In this document: one piece after another, positions 1 through 8,707 of the stretch | How the letters are laid out: every line of letters begins with the position of its first letter | Position numbering within the stretch: the stretch's first letter is position 1 | NCBI RefSeq assembly: GCF_016463975.1 | Contig: NZ_JAEMNX010000002.1 | Coordinates: forward strand, 1 to 64,000 | DNA: 64,000 bases | DNA from: Marinomonas transparens | GTDB taxonomy: Bacteria > Pseudomonadota > Gammaproteobacteria > Pseudomonadales > Marinomonadaceae | Direction: 5' to 3' | Program-made: the position numbers and the translations under genes | Notes under the pieces: generated by a model | Seen by the model: only the letters and a program-made list of their open reading frames with translations | Told to the model about the DNA's origin: nothing | Database searches by the model: none

Positions 1-527
1 AACTGAGCCCGTTGCCCTGCGATCTCCATATACCCATTCAAGGCACTGCGGCTGTTGCCCAAAACTTCGTTCAGGATAATACCGGCGCTTTTACCACCTA
101 AACGTTTATTGCCATCCACATAACCCGCTAATTTGGTTTGCACAATGGCCGTCGAGTTGTTGAAGATTAAACCTTTAGCATCGACATTGAGTTCATTGTA
201 TTGATTACGTGACACGCCCTTCGCGCTCGGCGCATTGATATTAACGATGGGTACACCATTGGCCGCCGTATCAAACGCAGGGGCATGGGCCGTATTCGCT
301 GCCGACACGCCCTGTGCCAACAAGACACCCGGCATGGAAAAATACGAAGACAGCAGAATCAAGGCAATGTGTTTTTGGTGTTTACGACAAGGAGCCAACA
401 AAGACTGATAGGACGAATAACGCGGAACAGGACGAACTGACGAAAAAGACAAGGCGGACTTTTTAGGAGAAGAAAAGCGTCCAACACCACCACATGTTTC
501 TTTTAGCCACTTGAAAGCAGACAGCAT
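1..527 (-). CDS. two-partner secretion (FHA-type) exoprotein, N-terminus only
   Basis: Large secreted exoprotein of the filamentous-hemagglutinin/TpsA type, exported by a TpsB outer-membrane partner. Only about 175 N-terminal residues are in the window; the rest lies off the left edge. The ATG at 525-527 has a GAAGG ribosome site just upstream. Residues 1-76 form a long signal region with a basic stretch, a hydrophobic core (IALILLSSYF) and an A-x-A-like end, as in extended signal peptides. The TPS domain follows, with the diagnostic order VPIVNINAP, GVSRNQYNELNVD, GLIFNNS, LAGYVDGN, ILNEVLG and LNGYMEIAGQRA. These motifs place it firmly in the family. The ligand (adhesion, hemolysis or contact-dependent inhibition) cannot be told without the C-terminus, and no TpsB gene is visible here. 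Confidence 0.9.
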   Translation of the reverse strand, partial: MLSAFKWLKETCGGVGRFSSPKKSALSFSSVRPVPRYSSYQSLLAPCRKHQKHIALILLSSYFSMPGVLLAQGVSAANTAHAPAFDTAANGVPIVNINAPSAKGVSRNQYNELNVDAKGLIFNNSTAIVQTKLAGYVDGNKRLGGKSAGIILNEVLGNSRSALNGYMEIAGQRAQ

Positions 528-692
528 AAACAACCTTCGTCCTTGAATTATTAATTTTAAAAATCCGAAGAAAACACGCTCGGAACGACAGAATTAACAA
601 ACATTAAGAAAATGATTGTAAGCAAAATTTACAAAACATGAATACAAAGATACATTTATTTACAATAAAGATGAAATCTGCGTTTGAATACC

Positions 693-714
693 AAAAAAAA
701 CGAGCCGAAGCTCG
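693..714 (-). terminator. rho-independent terminator
   Basis: Read on the minus strand, a 5-bp CGAGC/GCTCG stem closes a TTCG tetraloop and is followed directly by eight T residues. It lies about 140 bp beyond the rhomboid stop, so it probably ends the DUF6471-rhomboid transcript and separates it from the exoprotein gene. Confidence 0.8.
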
Positions 715-855
715 CCCTAAATAGGTGCAAAATTTTGATGAAAATAAGTGTTAGTACCTAAGAAAAGAGACAGATCTTGCCTGTATTGTTAAATAAAAGA
801 GAGGCTAGAGTAAATGCTGTAGAAATTGTTACGATTAGTCTTATAGAGGCGCCCT

Positions 856-1410
856 CTAACTCGATCTCCTGCGCCCAAGCAAGATGGATAATAAGATACC
901 AGATACAAAGCCCCAGAAATGCGCGGCCCATGATATATAGGGTAAAAAGCTGACTAACGAAAACAAGGTTCCGCCGTAAGCGAAAAAAGCCACGATGGCG
1001 ATTAACCAATTGCGTAGGCTAGGGTTGAAGATGGCATCCGCAAACAAAAAGCCAAGTAACGCAAAGACCATTCCAGAAGCACCAACCACCAGTCCGCTGC
1101 TACCAAAGCACCACACTCCTACTCCTGAACCGATGGCCCCTAGGATCATGATGTAGCGTAGTTTTCTGCGGCCAACGGAAGCCCCTAGCAGGCTACCAAG
1201 TACGAGCAATGGAATGGTGTTTGAAATGATGTGATAGAGTCCAGCATGAAGAAAGGGTGAGAATAAAATTCCCAGTAAGGCGTCTAATGTTCGCGGGCGA
1301 ATACCAAATTGATTTAAGTTAACGCCCAACAAAATAGCGTCAATAAAAAAGACGATCCAGATGGCAATCACAAAGTAGAGTATATCGGCTGGAATGATTC
1401 GCTTAAGCAT
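856..1410 (-). CDS. rhomboid family intramembrane serine protease
   Basis: Short (184 aa) rhomboid-type membrane protein that would cleave transmembrane substrates in the inner membrane. About six hydrophobic segments are visible. The catalytic dyad appears as Ser112 in GASG and His164 in AAHFWG, with His60 and Asn64 in the HAGLYHIISN segment of the second helix, all typical of active rhomboids. The length matches the compact bacterial subfamily. Its ATG overlaps the 3' end of the upstream DUF6471 gene by 8 bp, so the two are probably co-transcribed and translationally coupled. The substrate is unknown. Confidence 0.88.
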   Translation of the reverse strand: MLKRIIPADILYFVIAIWIVFFIDAILLGVNLNQFGIRPRTLDALLGILFSPFLHAGLYHIISNTIPLLVLGSLLGASVGRRKLRYIMILGAIGSGVGVWCFGSSGLVVGASGMVFALLGFLFADAIFNPSLRNWLIAIVAFFAYGGTLFSLVSFLPYISWAAHFWGFVSGILLSILLGRRRSS

Positions 1411-1681
1411 CTTTAGTCTGCTTTAATATTTCATGCAATGCCGTCTCTTCTAAGCCCAAAACATCAATAATGGCGGCGAAAAGGTCGGCGGAGAACATGC
1501 CCTTATGGGTTTTACTGCGCAAATTTTCAGGCGTCATTGTGATGCCTTTTTGATTCAATGCGGCAGATAAGTCGTCATACTTCATTCCCTTCAAAGCCAG
1601 TGCTGACCTGATGTAACGGGTTATTGCGAGTTTATAGGGAGACAAGGCTTGGCGATTTTTAATGTTTTGATCTTGATTCAT
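1403..1681 (-). CDS. DUF6471-like small helical protein
   Basis: Protein of about 92 aa that resembles the DUF6471 family (core RSALALKGMKYDDLSAAL followed by a short second helix pair). The motif looks like a small helix-turn-helix fold with a segment ending in ENLRSKTHKG, but DNA binding is not shown. Two in-frame ATGs exist, at 1693 and 1681. I prefer the second because the GGTCGGT just before it is the better, though weak, ribosome site. It overlaps the rhomboid gene and shares its terminator. Function is unknown; the family name is from recall of its sequence pattern, not a search. Confidence 0.65.
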   Translation of the reverse strand: MNQDQNIKNRQALSPYKLAITRYIRSALALKGMKYDDLSAALNQKGITMTPENLRSKTHKGMFSADLFAAIIDVLGLEETALHEILKQTKDA

Positions 1682-1785
1682 GTTACCGACCATACAATAA
1701 GTATTATTGATACGACTATTGAATAATAGAAGTGTTACCCATATTACATAGTTATCTCATATATGACAACGAATGTTAGTCATGG

Positions 1786-1813
1786 TTGACATGGCGAACT
1801 TTAGTGCTATATT
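1786..1813 (+). promoter_or_regulatory. sigma-70 promoter of the yjf-type operon
   Basis: A perfect TTGACA (-35) at 1786-1791, a 16-bp spacer, and TATATT (-10) at 1808-1813 preceded by TG as an extended -10. The expected start is near 1820, giving a leader of about 45 nt before the yjfI-like ATG at 1864. Confidence 0.7.
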
Positions 1814-1863
1814 CGTGACTTATGTTACACGCTCATATGTTGTTTTAAATAAAGGAAAACCTT

Positions 1864-2268
1864 ATGTCCTGGAACAAAGATACATTATTAAAGCTGATTG
1901 AAGCTCAACCAGATTGGGTTGTAGAGTCAGAAGGCGAATGCCTAAACATAGCCAATGATGAAGGTATTGATGTCTTTGTCTATGCGGGTAATCAACAAAT
2001 TTTGGTTGAAACAGCTTTGTTTTCAACCGCCAGTGTAAAAGACAAAAATGCTCTTAATAATTTGATTTTACGCAGCCATCAATTAGTACCATTAACCTCT
2101 ATCTGCATCAATAAAATAGGTGGTGATGAGTATTACGTGGCATTTGGTGCGTTATCCACAGACAGTAAAGAAAGTGTCGTGCTAGAAGAAATTGAAGCAC
2201 TGTTCAATAACGTGACTGAGTTTCTTGATTTATACAGTGATCACTTAAATGCGGAGATAGTGCTATGA
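1864..2268 (+). CDS. yjfI: YjfI family protein (DUF2170)
   Basis: Cytosolic protein of 134 aa matching the DUF2170/YjfI pattern (MSWNKDTLLKLIE at the start, VFVYAGNQQILVET, LRSHQLVPLTSI). It is acidic, without signal peptide or membrane segment. AAGGAAAA just upstream of the ATG is a good ribosome site. The stop overlaps the next start (ATGA, 4 bp), so it is coupled to the PspA-like gene. The gene order that follows (PspA-like, DUF2491, DUF350, DUF1190 lipoprotein, glutathionylspermidine-synthase-like) is that of the E. coli yjfIJKLMC set, which supports the name. Its biochemical function is unknown in any organism I know of. Confidence 0.85.
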   Translation: MSWNKDTLLKLIEAQPDWVVESEGECLNIANDEGIDVFVYAGNQQILVETALFSTASVKDKNALNNLILRSHQLVPLTSICINKIGGDEYYVAFGALSTDSKESVVLEEIEALFNNVTEFLDLYSDHLNAEIVL

Positions 2269-2957
2269 GCTTAAAAAAATTATGGACAGCGATACGTGGC
2301 GCCACAAACGAAGGTCTCGAAGCAGCAGCCGATACTCAAGCGATTCGTATATTGGACCAAGAAATGCGTGAAGCAAAACAAGAGCTACAGGCGTGCGATG
2401 AAAGCCTAACCCGTATCATGGCAAAACGTAAATTGGCAGAAGGCAAGGTTGCCGCGTTAAAGGATGATATAGAGACCTATACCAACCACGCCATCGCCGC
2501 GAGTGAAACCGATGAAGCCTTGGCGATTGAATGCGCCGATAGAGTCAGTGAATTGGAAACCGCCTTGGATGGCGAGCAAAACATTCTCGATAGCTTTTTA
2601 TCTTCTGAAAAGTCGTTAAAAGCCAATATCGCCAAAGCGAAAACCAATGTTCGCCTGATGGAACAACAGATAGAACAGGTTAAAGCGACAGAGTCGGTAC
2701 AAAAAGCACAGGTCGCCGTTTCTACTCGCCATATGGGCGCCAACAGCAAGGTGAAAACCGCGCTAAGCAGCCTTGATCGCATCAAAGAAAAGCAGTTACA
2801 ACGCAGTGCGGAATTGGATGTGGCAGAAGAGTTAGCCAATGAAGAGTCTGGAAGCTCTCTCGATGCCAAGCTAAAAGCCGCTGGCATTAAATCTGGTGGC
2901 GCGAAGAAGAGCGGTAACGACAAGCTTGCTCAATTACTTGCCGCTAAAAAAGGTTAA
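2265..2957 (+). CDS. yjfJ: PspA/IM30 family protein
   Basis: 230-aa coiled-coil protein of the PspA/IM30 (ESCRT-III-like) family, which assembles on the inner face of the plasma membrane and protects or remodels it. Residues 30-190 are almost entirely long amphipathic helix with heptad-like Leu/Ala spacing and no prolines. The start MSLKKLWTAIRGA is the amphipathic first helix typical of the family. The C-terminal tail is Lys/Gly rich. It is the second gene of the yjf-type operon, overlapping yjfI by 4 bp, and a hairpin terminator follows. In this operon type it is thought to work with the DUF350 membrane protein rather than with PspF/PspBC. Confidence 0.88.
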   Translation: MSLKKLWTAIRGATNEGLEAAADTQAIRILDQEMREAKQELQACDESLTRIMAKRKLAEGKVAALKDDIETYTNHAIAASETDEALAIECADRVSELETALDGEQNILDSFLSSEKSLKANIAKAKTNVRLMEQQIEQVKATESVQKAQVAVSTRHMGANSKVKTALSSLDRIKEKQLQRSAELDVAEELANEESGSSLDAKLKAAGIKSGGAKKSGNDKLAQLLAAKKG

Positions 2958-2979
2958 TCCTCCTTTAAAATGCTAAAAC

Positions 2980-3010
2980 AAAATGGCCGCTTAATGTGGC
3001 CATTTTTATT
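2980..3010 (+). terminator. rho-independent terminator or attenuator inside the operon
   Basis: Nine-base stem AAAATGGCC/GGCCATTTT with a nine-base loop, followed by TTATT. It lies between the PspA-like gene and the DUF2491 gene (168-bp gap). It probably lowers read-through so that the first two genes are made in excess; a second promoter before 3126 is possible. Confidence 0.7.
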
Positions 3011-3125
3011 ATAAGCTTGGGGTCTTTACAAAGTGATGCCCGTTCATTTTACGCTTTTTAATGTATAGTGCTGTTGACGCATATATTTTCCCTATTACCT
3101 TTTCATTAACTATAGAAGTGAGACC

Positions 3126-3773
3126 ATGTTTACTTCACTTTTTAAAAAGAAAAAACCAGCATCGGCTGTAAGTAATGCTCCCTCTATTATGGGCTTACGT
3201 TTAGGTGGGAGCTTTGAGATAGACCCATTATTGATGCGCATGATTGAAGACAAGCTTGTCATTGATAAAGCCGCCACCAGCTACATAATAAAAGCAGCTG
3301 GTATTGCTGAGCTTGATGGCACTTGGATGTTTCGCTTTTACACCGACGATGATGCCTTCTTACAGGTCATTTCTGAAGGAGGTAAAAATGCAGAGCATGT
3401 TGTCGATGTGAAGCTCTTTCACTTCTACGATACGCAAGATGTGGCTTCTCAGTCAGTATGGGACAATTTACTTTACAAGCAAATGGGCACATCAACCTAC
3501 TCGCTAGAAGATCATACTTATCACCGAGTCTGGACCTCTGCCAGTGATTATCATAATCCGGTCTATGTACAAGAAAGCACCTATGATGATGACGGCGAAC
3601 CCTCAGAAACGGATCAATTTATCATGCTATTTGAACGGGAAATTAATGATGGCCATACCGAATCGCTTTTTCTGTCCGCAGAAGAAAGCGAGCAAGATGG
3701 CGGTTTAAATCGTTGTTTTGTATTGAGTACAGGTATTACCTTAACCCCTTCACAATTAACCATTCACGGCTAA
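3126..3773 (+). CDS. yjfK: YjfK family protein (DUF2491)
   Basis: 215-aa soluble protein of the DUF2491/YjfK family. It begins with a basic segment (FKKKKPASA) and then a mixed alpha/beta acidic body with aromatic-rich motifs such as WMFRFYTDDD and YHRVWTSASDYHNPVY. No signal peptide or membrane segment is seen. It follows the internal terminator and stands 26 bp before the DUF350 gene. The role is unknown; the conserved neighbourhood points to membrane-stress or envelope maintenance with the PspA-like protein. Confidence 0.83.
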   Translation: MFTSLFKKKKPASAVSNAPSIMGLRLGGSFEIDPLLMRMIEDKLVIDKAATSYIIKAAGIAELDGTWMFRFYTDDDAFLQVISEGGKNAEHVVDVKLFHFYDTQDVASQSVWDNLLYKQMGTSTYSLEDHTYHRVWTSASDYHNPVYVQESTYDDDGEPSETDQFIMLFEREINDGHTESLFLSAEESEQDGGLNRCFVLSTGITLTPSQLTIHG

Positions 3774-3799
3774 TGTTTTAAACAAGACAAGGAATTTTT

Positions 3800-4219
3800 A
3801 TGGATCCGCAAACTCAAGACCTTCTATCCAGCATTGCTAATTTCGGCGGCTACTTTGGCCTCGCTCTCTTATTCGTCGTTATCTTTATTGTGGTGTACTC
3901 CTTTATCACGCCACACGATGAATGGAAACTGATTAAAACAGATCAAAATACCGCTGCGGCTATTGGTCTTGGTGGCGCTATTGTTGGCTTCTCTATCGCG
4001 TTAGGTGGCGCGGCGACCAACTCGGTTTCTATTATAGATTTTGCTATCTGGGGCGTTGTTGCTTTGATCGCACAATCGCTCGCCTTTGCAGTAGTACGCT
4101 TCATATTTATGCCAAAAATTGTCGCCCGCATCACGGCCAATGAAGTCAGCGCTGGGGTGATTCTTGCTGCCATCAGTATTTCCGTAGGGATACTTAATTC
4201 CGCCTGCATGTCTTATTGA
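3800..4219 (+). CDS. yjfL: DUF350 inner-membrane protein (YjfL)
   Basis: 139-aa hydrophobic protein with four predicted membrane segments (about residues 16-36, 50-71, 79-100 and 117-137). This matches the DUF350 family in length and layout, including the SIIDFAIWGVVALIAQSLAF segment. RBS AAGGAATTTTT precedes the ATG. It is separated from the next gene by only 10 bp. In this operon type DUF350 proteins accompany PspA-like and ATP-grasp proteins, so it is a plausible membrane anchor for them (inference). Confidence 0.85.
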   Translation: MDPQTQDLLSSIANFGGYFGLALLFVVIFIVVYSFITPHDEWKLIKTDQNTAAAIGLGGAIVGFSIALGGAATNSVSIIDFAIWGVVALIAQSLAFAVVRFIFMPKIVARITANEVSAGVILAAISISVGILNSACMSY

Positions 4220-4229
4220 GGAATCTATT

Positions 4230-4838
4230 GTGAAAAGAAGCCGATATATCGACCTTGATAAAATGCGCAAGGCAAAGCCTAAGCACCCACTGTTTCGACC
4301 ACTTACCCTCGCCGTCGCCTCTATTACCTTAGCGGCCTGTGGCCAGAACGAAGAAGAAGTAAAAATTGTCTCTTCTGTAGAGGATTGTACGGCCAACACC
4401 ACACTGACTACGGAACAGTGTGAAGTCGCTTATAAACAAGCAGTCGCTGAAGCCGTACGCACAGGCCCTAGATACACTTCCCAGAGACAGTGTGAAGAAG
4501 ACTTCGGCTACGATCAATGTGTGTCCCCAAGATCTTCCAGCACCTTCATGCCTATGTTTACAGGCTTTATGATAGGAAACTTACTAAGTAGTAATCGAGG
4601 TTATGGCTATAACCCGGTCTATCAGTACCGTAATAGCAACTCTTCCTCTCGTAACAGCTTAATGACGGCAGACGGCTCCATCATTGGTCGTGCAGGACAA
4701 AGGTCCTATAAAGTGTCCCCAAACGAATTAAAGCCAAAACCAAGAGTAACGCGTACTGTTTCCCGCGGTGGATTTGGCGCAGTTGCTTCCGCAAAATCAA
4801 GCTGGGGCGGTGGTAAATCCAAAGGATGGGGCGGCTAA
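4230..4838 (+). CDS. yjfM: DUF1190 family lipoprotein (YjfM)
   Basis: 202-aa protein with a basic N-terminus, a hydrophobic stretch and a lipobox (LAAC, Cys at residue 37), so it is likely a lipoprotein. The mature part carries two Cys-containing segments (EDCTANTTLTTEQCEVAY and QRQCEEDFGYDQC), a Ser/Tyr/Asn-rich linker, and a Gly-rich tail ending GKSKGWGG, all typical of DUF1190/YjfM. The stop TAA is immediately followed by the ATG of the next gene with no gap. Function is unknown. Confidence 0.83.
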   Translation: MKRSRYIDLDKMRKAKPKHPLFRPLTLAVASITLAACGQNEEEVKIVSSVEDCTANTTLTTEQCEVAYKQAVAEAVRTGPRYTSQRQCEEDFGYDQCVSPRSSSTFMPMFTGFMIGNLLSSNRGYGYNPVYQYRNSNSSSRNSLMTADGSIIGRAGQRSYKVSPNELKPKPRVTRTVSRGGFGAVASAKSSWGGGKSKGWGG

Positions 4839-6005
4839 ATGTTCCGTATCCCCATTGCTGAAAGGCCTCAATGGCAAAAGAGAGCTGAGGAATTCGGCTT
4901 TGAATTCCATACCATGCATGGGGAAAAGTATTGGGATGAAAGTGCCTATTACCAATTCACCTTAGAACAAATAGAAAAAGGCATCGAAGCCCCCACAGAA
5001 GACATACATCAAATGTGTTTGGCGGTGGTAGACAAGGTCATCAAGGACGACGAGCTCATGCGGCGTTTTTGCTTACCAGAAGCCCAATGGGACTTTATTC
5101 GACAATCTTGGCTGAATGGCGACCCTAGTTTGTATTCACGCTTGGATTTTGCCTATTCAGGCAAAGGCGATGCCAAGCTGTACGAAAACAATGCGGATAC
5201 ACCTACCAGCGTCTATGAAACAGGCTTTTGGCAATGGTTGTGGCTGCAAGACAATGTGGATGCCGGAGTTCTTCTCCCCCATTCAGACCAGTTTAATTGT
5301 CTGCAAGAAAAACTCGTCAATCGCTTTAAAGAGATCAAATACCTCACCCCAGATCGGGTCTTGCATTTTTCCTGCTGCAAAGACACACCAGAAGACCGTG
5401 GTACAGTTCAATACCTAGAAGACTGTGCTAACGAAGCGGAAATCGAAACGGACTTTGTGTATATCGACGACATAGGCCGAGATGCAGAAGGCAGTTTCAC
5501 CGATACCAAAGATCAAGTCATTAGCTCGATGTTCAAGCTATACCCTTGGGAATTCATGTTCCAAGAGGCGTTTTCAAGCCAACTTGGTAAAAACAACATC
5601 CGCTGGTTGGAGCCACCATGGAAAAGCCTTTTGTCTAACAAGGCACTCTTGCCTATGCTGTGGAAAATGTTCCCTAACCACCCCAACCTGTTACCGGCAT
5701 TTTTTGAAGACGAGCTACACCTCGCCACAGGTATCGACTCCTTGGTGAAAAAACCCATCTTTTCCCGCGAAGGTTCTAATATCTCTTTTGTCGGTAAAGA
5801 CACCCATATAGAAGCCTCATCCGGCCCTTACGGAGAAGAAGGTTTTATCTACCAAGCGACATATATGTTACCTAAGTTTGGCAACAACTATACCTTGATC
5901 GGCAGCTGGCTAGTGGACGATCAAGCGGCAGGAATTTCCATTCGTGAGGACAGCAACCCAATAACACAAGATATGAGCCGCTATTTACCTCATGTTATTG
6001 TTTAA
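4839..6005 (+). CDS. yjfC: glutathionylspermidine synthase-like ATP-grasp protein (YjfC)
   Basis: 388-aa protein of the glutathionylspermidine synthase preATP-grasp/ATP-grasp family, comparable in length with E. coli YjfC/YgiC, which have the synthetase fold but no proven Gss activity. Visible motifs include [20 protein letters not shown] followed by TPTSVYE near residue 120, [15 protein letters not shown] near 260, the lysine-containing strand [13 protein letters not shown] near 305, and [10 protein letters not shown] near 347. It lacks the amidase domain of bifunctional Gss. It is the last gene of the yjf-type operon, starting on the base after the yjfM stop. Its natural substrate is unknown; an amine or peptide ligase is likely. 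Confidence 0.87.
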   Translation: MFRIPIAERPQWQKRAEEFGFEFHTMHGEKYWDESAYYQFTLEQIEKGIEAPTEDIHQMCLAVVDKVIKDDELMRRFCLPEAQWDFIRQSWLNGDPSLYSRLDFAYSGKGDAKLYENNADTPTSVYETGFWQWLWLQDNVDAGVLLPHSDQFNCLQEKLVNRFKEIKYLTPDRVLHFSCCKDTPEDRGTVQYLEDCANEAEIETDFVYIDDIGRDAEGSFTDTKDQVISSMFKLYPWEFMFQEAFSSQLGKNNIRWLEPPWKSLLSNKALLPMLWKMFPNHPNLLPAFFEDELHLATGIDSLVKKPIFSREGSNISFVGKDTHIEASSGPYGEEGFIYQATYMLPKFGNNYTLIGSWLVDDQAAGISIREDSNPITQDMSRYLPHVIV

Positions 6006-6100
6006 CAGCATTTGAATGGCACAGAGGTCAGCTCGTTGATTTAGCAGAAAATAATAAAAAAGTTAGCGGCTAAGATGTCCTTTAGACAGTAAGTAAAGAG

Positions 6101-7036
6101 ATGTTACTATCTCAGAAAATCGAGAAAGAGAGCGCAAAAATGAAAGCACCACTCGTCACTGACGAAGAGCTACAACACATAGAAAACATGCTGGAGGGCT
6201 TAGAAAGTCAAATCGTTCAATCTATGCTTTATATTAAAAAAGTCCAAGGCTGGACAAATGACACTCTGGCTAACCGCTTCTCTGGCATCAGTAACAAGGT
6301 GCTATTACGCTACCTACAAAAAGCTCACACTGGAATCCGCCCCATTCATTTTGTTGCTGTATTTTCATGGCTTACCATGATCCCAATGACTGCTTTTTAC
6401 CTAGGGACAAAAATACGCGAATCCTACCGAGGAATGGACAAACTGGCCGTCGATGCCCTACTTTGTATTGGTAATATGCCATATGAACAATTCGACATTG
6501 TTCTCAGTTGTATTTATTTGTATCTAGATCAAGCAGGCAAGGATGCCGTCGACAAACTCAGAGCCGAGTTGACCAAGGAATATGGAGTCATCGACGCCGA
6601 GTTTGAAAAAAAACACCTGCCACCGGATGTTATTGACTTAAAAGAATTTGCTGAAAGCTATTACCACTCAGTGGCACTTACAGCAAAAGAACTCAGAGAA
6701 GAATATAAACTTTCGGAACGAGAAATGGGCGAAATTGTTGGGTTGTCCAGATATAAATACAAGGTGCTAGAAAACCCCAACGACCCTCAGCCATTTTCAT
6801 TAGCAATTGGCATTAGAGCAAAACTAGGGTTAAAGCTTACTGGCCATGTAAATTTCACAAAAGAAATGACTCATTACTCAGAGTTTCATGGTTTTCGTAA
6901 GTTGCAACACATTAGAGATTCGCTCCTAGTTGAATCATTGCAGCATGTTCCTGTCCACCAAAAAGATTACGTAGTGGAAATGATCAAGGGTATATCAAAC
7001 GCTTATATTAAGAAAAGAATGGAAAAGAGAATATAG
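6101..7036 (+). CDS. hypothetical protein with two HTH-like segments
   Basis: 311-aa soluble protein I do not recognise. Two stretches resemble helix-turn-helix modules: residues 47-75 (WTNDTLANRFSGISNKVLLR) and residues 196-225 (LREEYKLSEREMGEIVGLSR), each followed by a basic helix. The middle part has amphipathic helices and no clear catalytic motif. A second in-frame ATG at 6140 has a better-spaced GAGAG ribosome site, so the protein may be 13 residues shorter. It stands alone after the yjf-type operon. A two-domain XRE-like regulator or phage-derived regulator is a reasonable guess, no more. Confidence 0.6.
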   Translation: MLLSQKIEKESAKMKAPLVTDEELQHIENMLEGLESQIVQSMLYIKKVQGWTNDTLANRFSGISNKVLLRYLQKAHTGIRPIHFVAVFSWLTMIPMTAFYLGTKIRESYRGMDKLAVDALLCIGNMPYEQFDIVLSCIYLYLDQAGKDAVDKLRAELTKEYGVIDAEFEKKHLPPDVIDLKEFAESYYHSVALTAKELREEYKLSEREMGEIVGLSRYKYKVLENPNDPQPFSLAIGIRAKLGLKLTGHVNFTKEMTHYSEFHGFRKLQHIRDSLLVESLQHVPVHQKDYVVEMIKGISNAYIKKRMEKRI

Positions 7037-7064
7037 CAATGGGGACTATATTCTCTTTGATGAA

Positions 7065-7901
7065 TTAACCTTCTATTACTTTAAACCCCTCACACACCTG
7101 CCGATAATGGTTTGCCAAAGTAATCAGCGCATCTGCTGCTTTGTGCGGTTGCTGTAAATTGGGGAAATGATCTGCATTTTTCAACACAACAAAATGTGCA
7201 TTTTTCAATTTCCCGTAAAAATCTCTCATTATCTCCTTTGTAGCATAAGGGTCATATTCTCCTGCAAGCACCAAAGTAGGAACAGTTATACTTGCTAGGT
7301 TTTTAGGCTTATAAGCTAACAGCCTAAAAGTATTTTCAATAAACACATCAACCCTAATTTGATCATATTTCATTATTCCCGCCACTAGTGAGCGACGAAT
7401 GGCTTTATTACGAGGGATAGACGGATGATCAGACGTTAAAGCATTAACGAAGGTATTGGCAAATGTCGACTTACTTTTTAGTGCTGCCGCAACCATCTGT
7501 AAAGATACCTTTCTTGCGCATTCAGGTATGCCAGGCACCCCACAGGCAATAGAAAGACTTTGCACACCGCTCCACACATCACATAACTCAACTGATACAG
7601 CCGTTGCATAGGAAAAGCCAAACACATGAGCTTTATCGACTTTTAAATACTTCAACAAATCGACTACCATTTTAGCCTGATCTCGAACACTCACCGTCGC
7701 CTGTAAAACTTCCGTTTCTCCCGTACCCGGCGCTTCTATCACTATGGTATTTACCACCTTAGAAAACTCTCTAGAAAAAAAATCAACCGAGTCTATATCC
7801 TGTAACGCCCCCATTAAAAACACACCAAATTGATCTGTATCGTTATTTTCATAAATAGAATATCGAAATGTATTACCGTTCAAAACCAGTGTTTTTTTCA
7901 T
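7065..7901 (-). CDS. alpha/beta hydrolase
   Basis: 278-aa cytosolic alpha/beta-hydrolase fold protein. The nucleophile elbow is GFSYA (Ser near residue 97), the acid is probably Asp in GEYDPY (near 215) and the general base is His in ADHFP (near 244), in the right order and spacing. The oxyanion region before the nucleophile (IEAPGTGETEV) is usual for small-molecule esterases and lactonases. No signal peptide is seen. It stands alone, convergent with the upstream hypothetical gene (28 bp between stops). Substrate unknown. Confidence 0.82.
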   Translation of the reverse strand: MKKTLVLNGNTFRYSIYENNDTDQFGVFLMGALQDIDSVDFFSREFSKVVNTIVIEAPGTGETEVLQATVSVRDQAKMVVDLLKYLKVDKAHVFGFSYATAVSVELCDVWSGVQSLSIACGVPGIPECARKVSLQMVAAALKSKSTFANTFVNALTSDHPSIPRNKAIRRSLVAGIMKYDQIRVDVFIENTFRLLAYKPKNLASITVPTLVLAGEYDPYATKEIMRDFYGKLKNAHFVVLKNADHFPNLQQPHKAADALITLANHYRQVCEGFKVIEG

Positions 7902-8390
7902 AATATTAACCCTTGTTTTTAAAATTGATATGACTTAATGTCTTCATCTCAGGGAGATATTTTGAAAAAACCGTATTTTAAGTGAGAGATAACCTCTAAA
8001 TTTTAAAAGGTCTTTTGGTTTAAAGAATGGAGAAAGGGAACGATGCACACGACAGGGAAGCAACAAAGCCGCCTCAATATCGGAAGGGAAATAAGCAAAC
8101 TACCGATAGGGGCACCAGCATTATCCATAATCATTCCTAGCACGATGACGCAAACAACCATCATGTTTAGGGAGCATACCTGCCCATTACTAAAATTTAG
8201 CCTGAAAATGACACACAGAAACCTATCAGCCACTCAGCCATGGCAGATAATAAAGGCCTAACTCATTCAAAAAATTGTCTACCCTCACCGAGTAGGCAAC
8301 TCAAAACCTTTAAAATTACACAACATATCGTAGATGCATAGTCCTCCCACTTTCCCCAAAAGAGGTACGAAGCACAGAAAGGAAGATGCG
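7902..8390. other. intergenic stretch without a convincing gene
   Basis: About 490 bp between the hydrolase start and the next plus-strand gene. Open frames of 72-76 codons occur on both strands (around 8003-8261). They overlap each other, lack good ribosome sites and have no family resemblance, so I do not call them. The hydrolase promoter should lie at 7905-7960. Confidence 0.5.
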
Positions 8391-8684
8391 ATGACAGCTC
8401 AGTTAGATTTATTATTTGATATTGCCAAAGAAGCCGCCAGAGAACTTGCCGAAGAAATAGCCAAAGAAGCAACAAAGAAAGCACTCTATGACCGTGATAT
8501 GGCCTTCACTATTGCTAAAGACACCTACTCCACCAAGATGAAGCGTGAGCCCACCTACGATGAAAGCAATGACCTGTACGAACTTATTTCCGACCTATGC
8601 GACGAAGAAATAAAACGTCAAAAAAATCATAAAATACAACAATATATGAAATTAATACAAAACATATATTCGAAAATTCGATAA
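8391..8684 (+). CDS. small hypothetical protein
   Basis: 97-aa acidic protein starting MTAQLDLLFDIAKEAARELA; the ATG at 8391 has GGAAG seven bases upstream, which fixes this start over an upstream ATG at 8334. The first 30 residues form a strongly amphipathic Ala/Glu/Lys helix. The rest is polar with paired acidic and basic patches and no cysteine. I do not recognise the family. The broken small gene just downstream suggests a decaying two-gene unit. Confidence 0.5.
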   Translation: MTAQLDLLFDIAKEAARELAEEIAKEATKKALYDRDMAFTIAKDTYSTKMKREPTYDESNDLYELISDLCDEEIKRQKNHKIQQYMKLIQNIYSKIR

Positions 8685-8707
8685 GAATCAAAAATAAAAG
8701 AACATAT

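Noticed and set aside
758-1009. 83-codon minus-strand frame after the rhomboid gene
   Set aside because: Overlaps the rhomboid gene in another frame, lacks a ribosome site and shows no family pattern. The rhomboid catalytic residues fix the true frame.
8003-8261. Hydrophobic 76-codon minus-strand and 72-codon plus-strand frames
   Set aside because: They overlap each other, have no good ribosome sites and match nothing I recognise.
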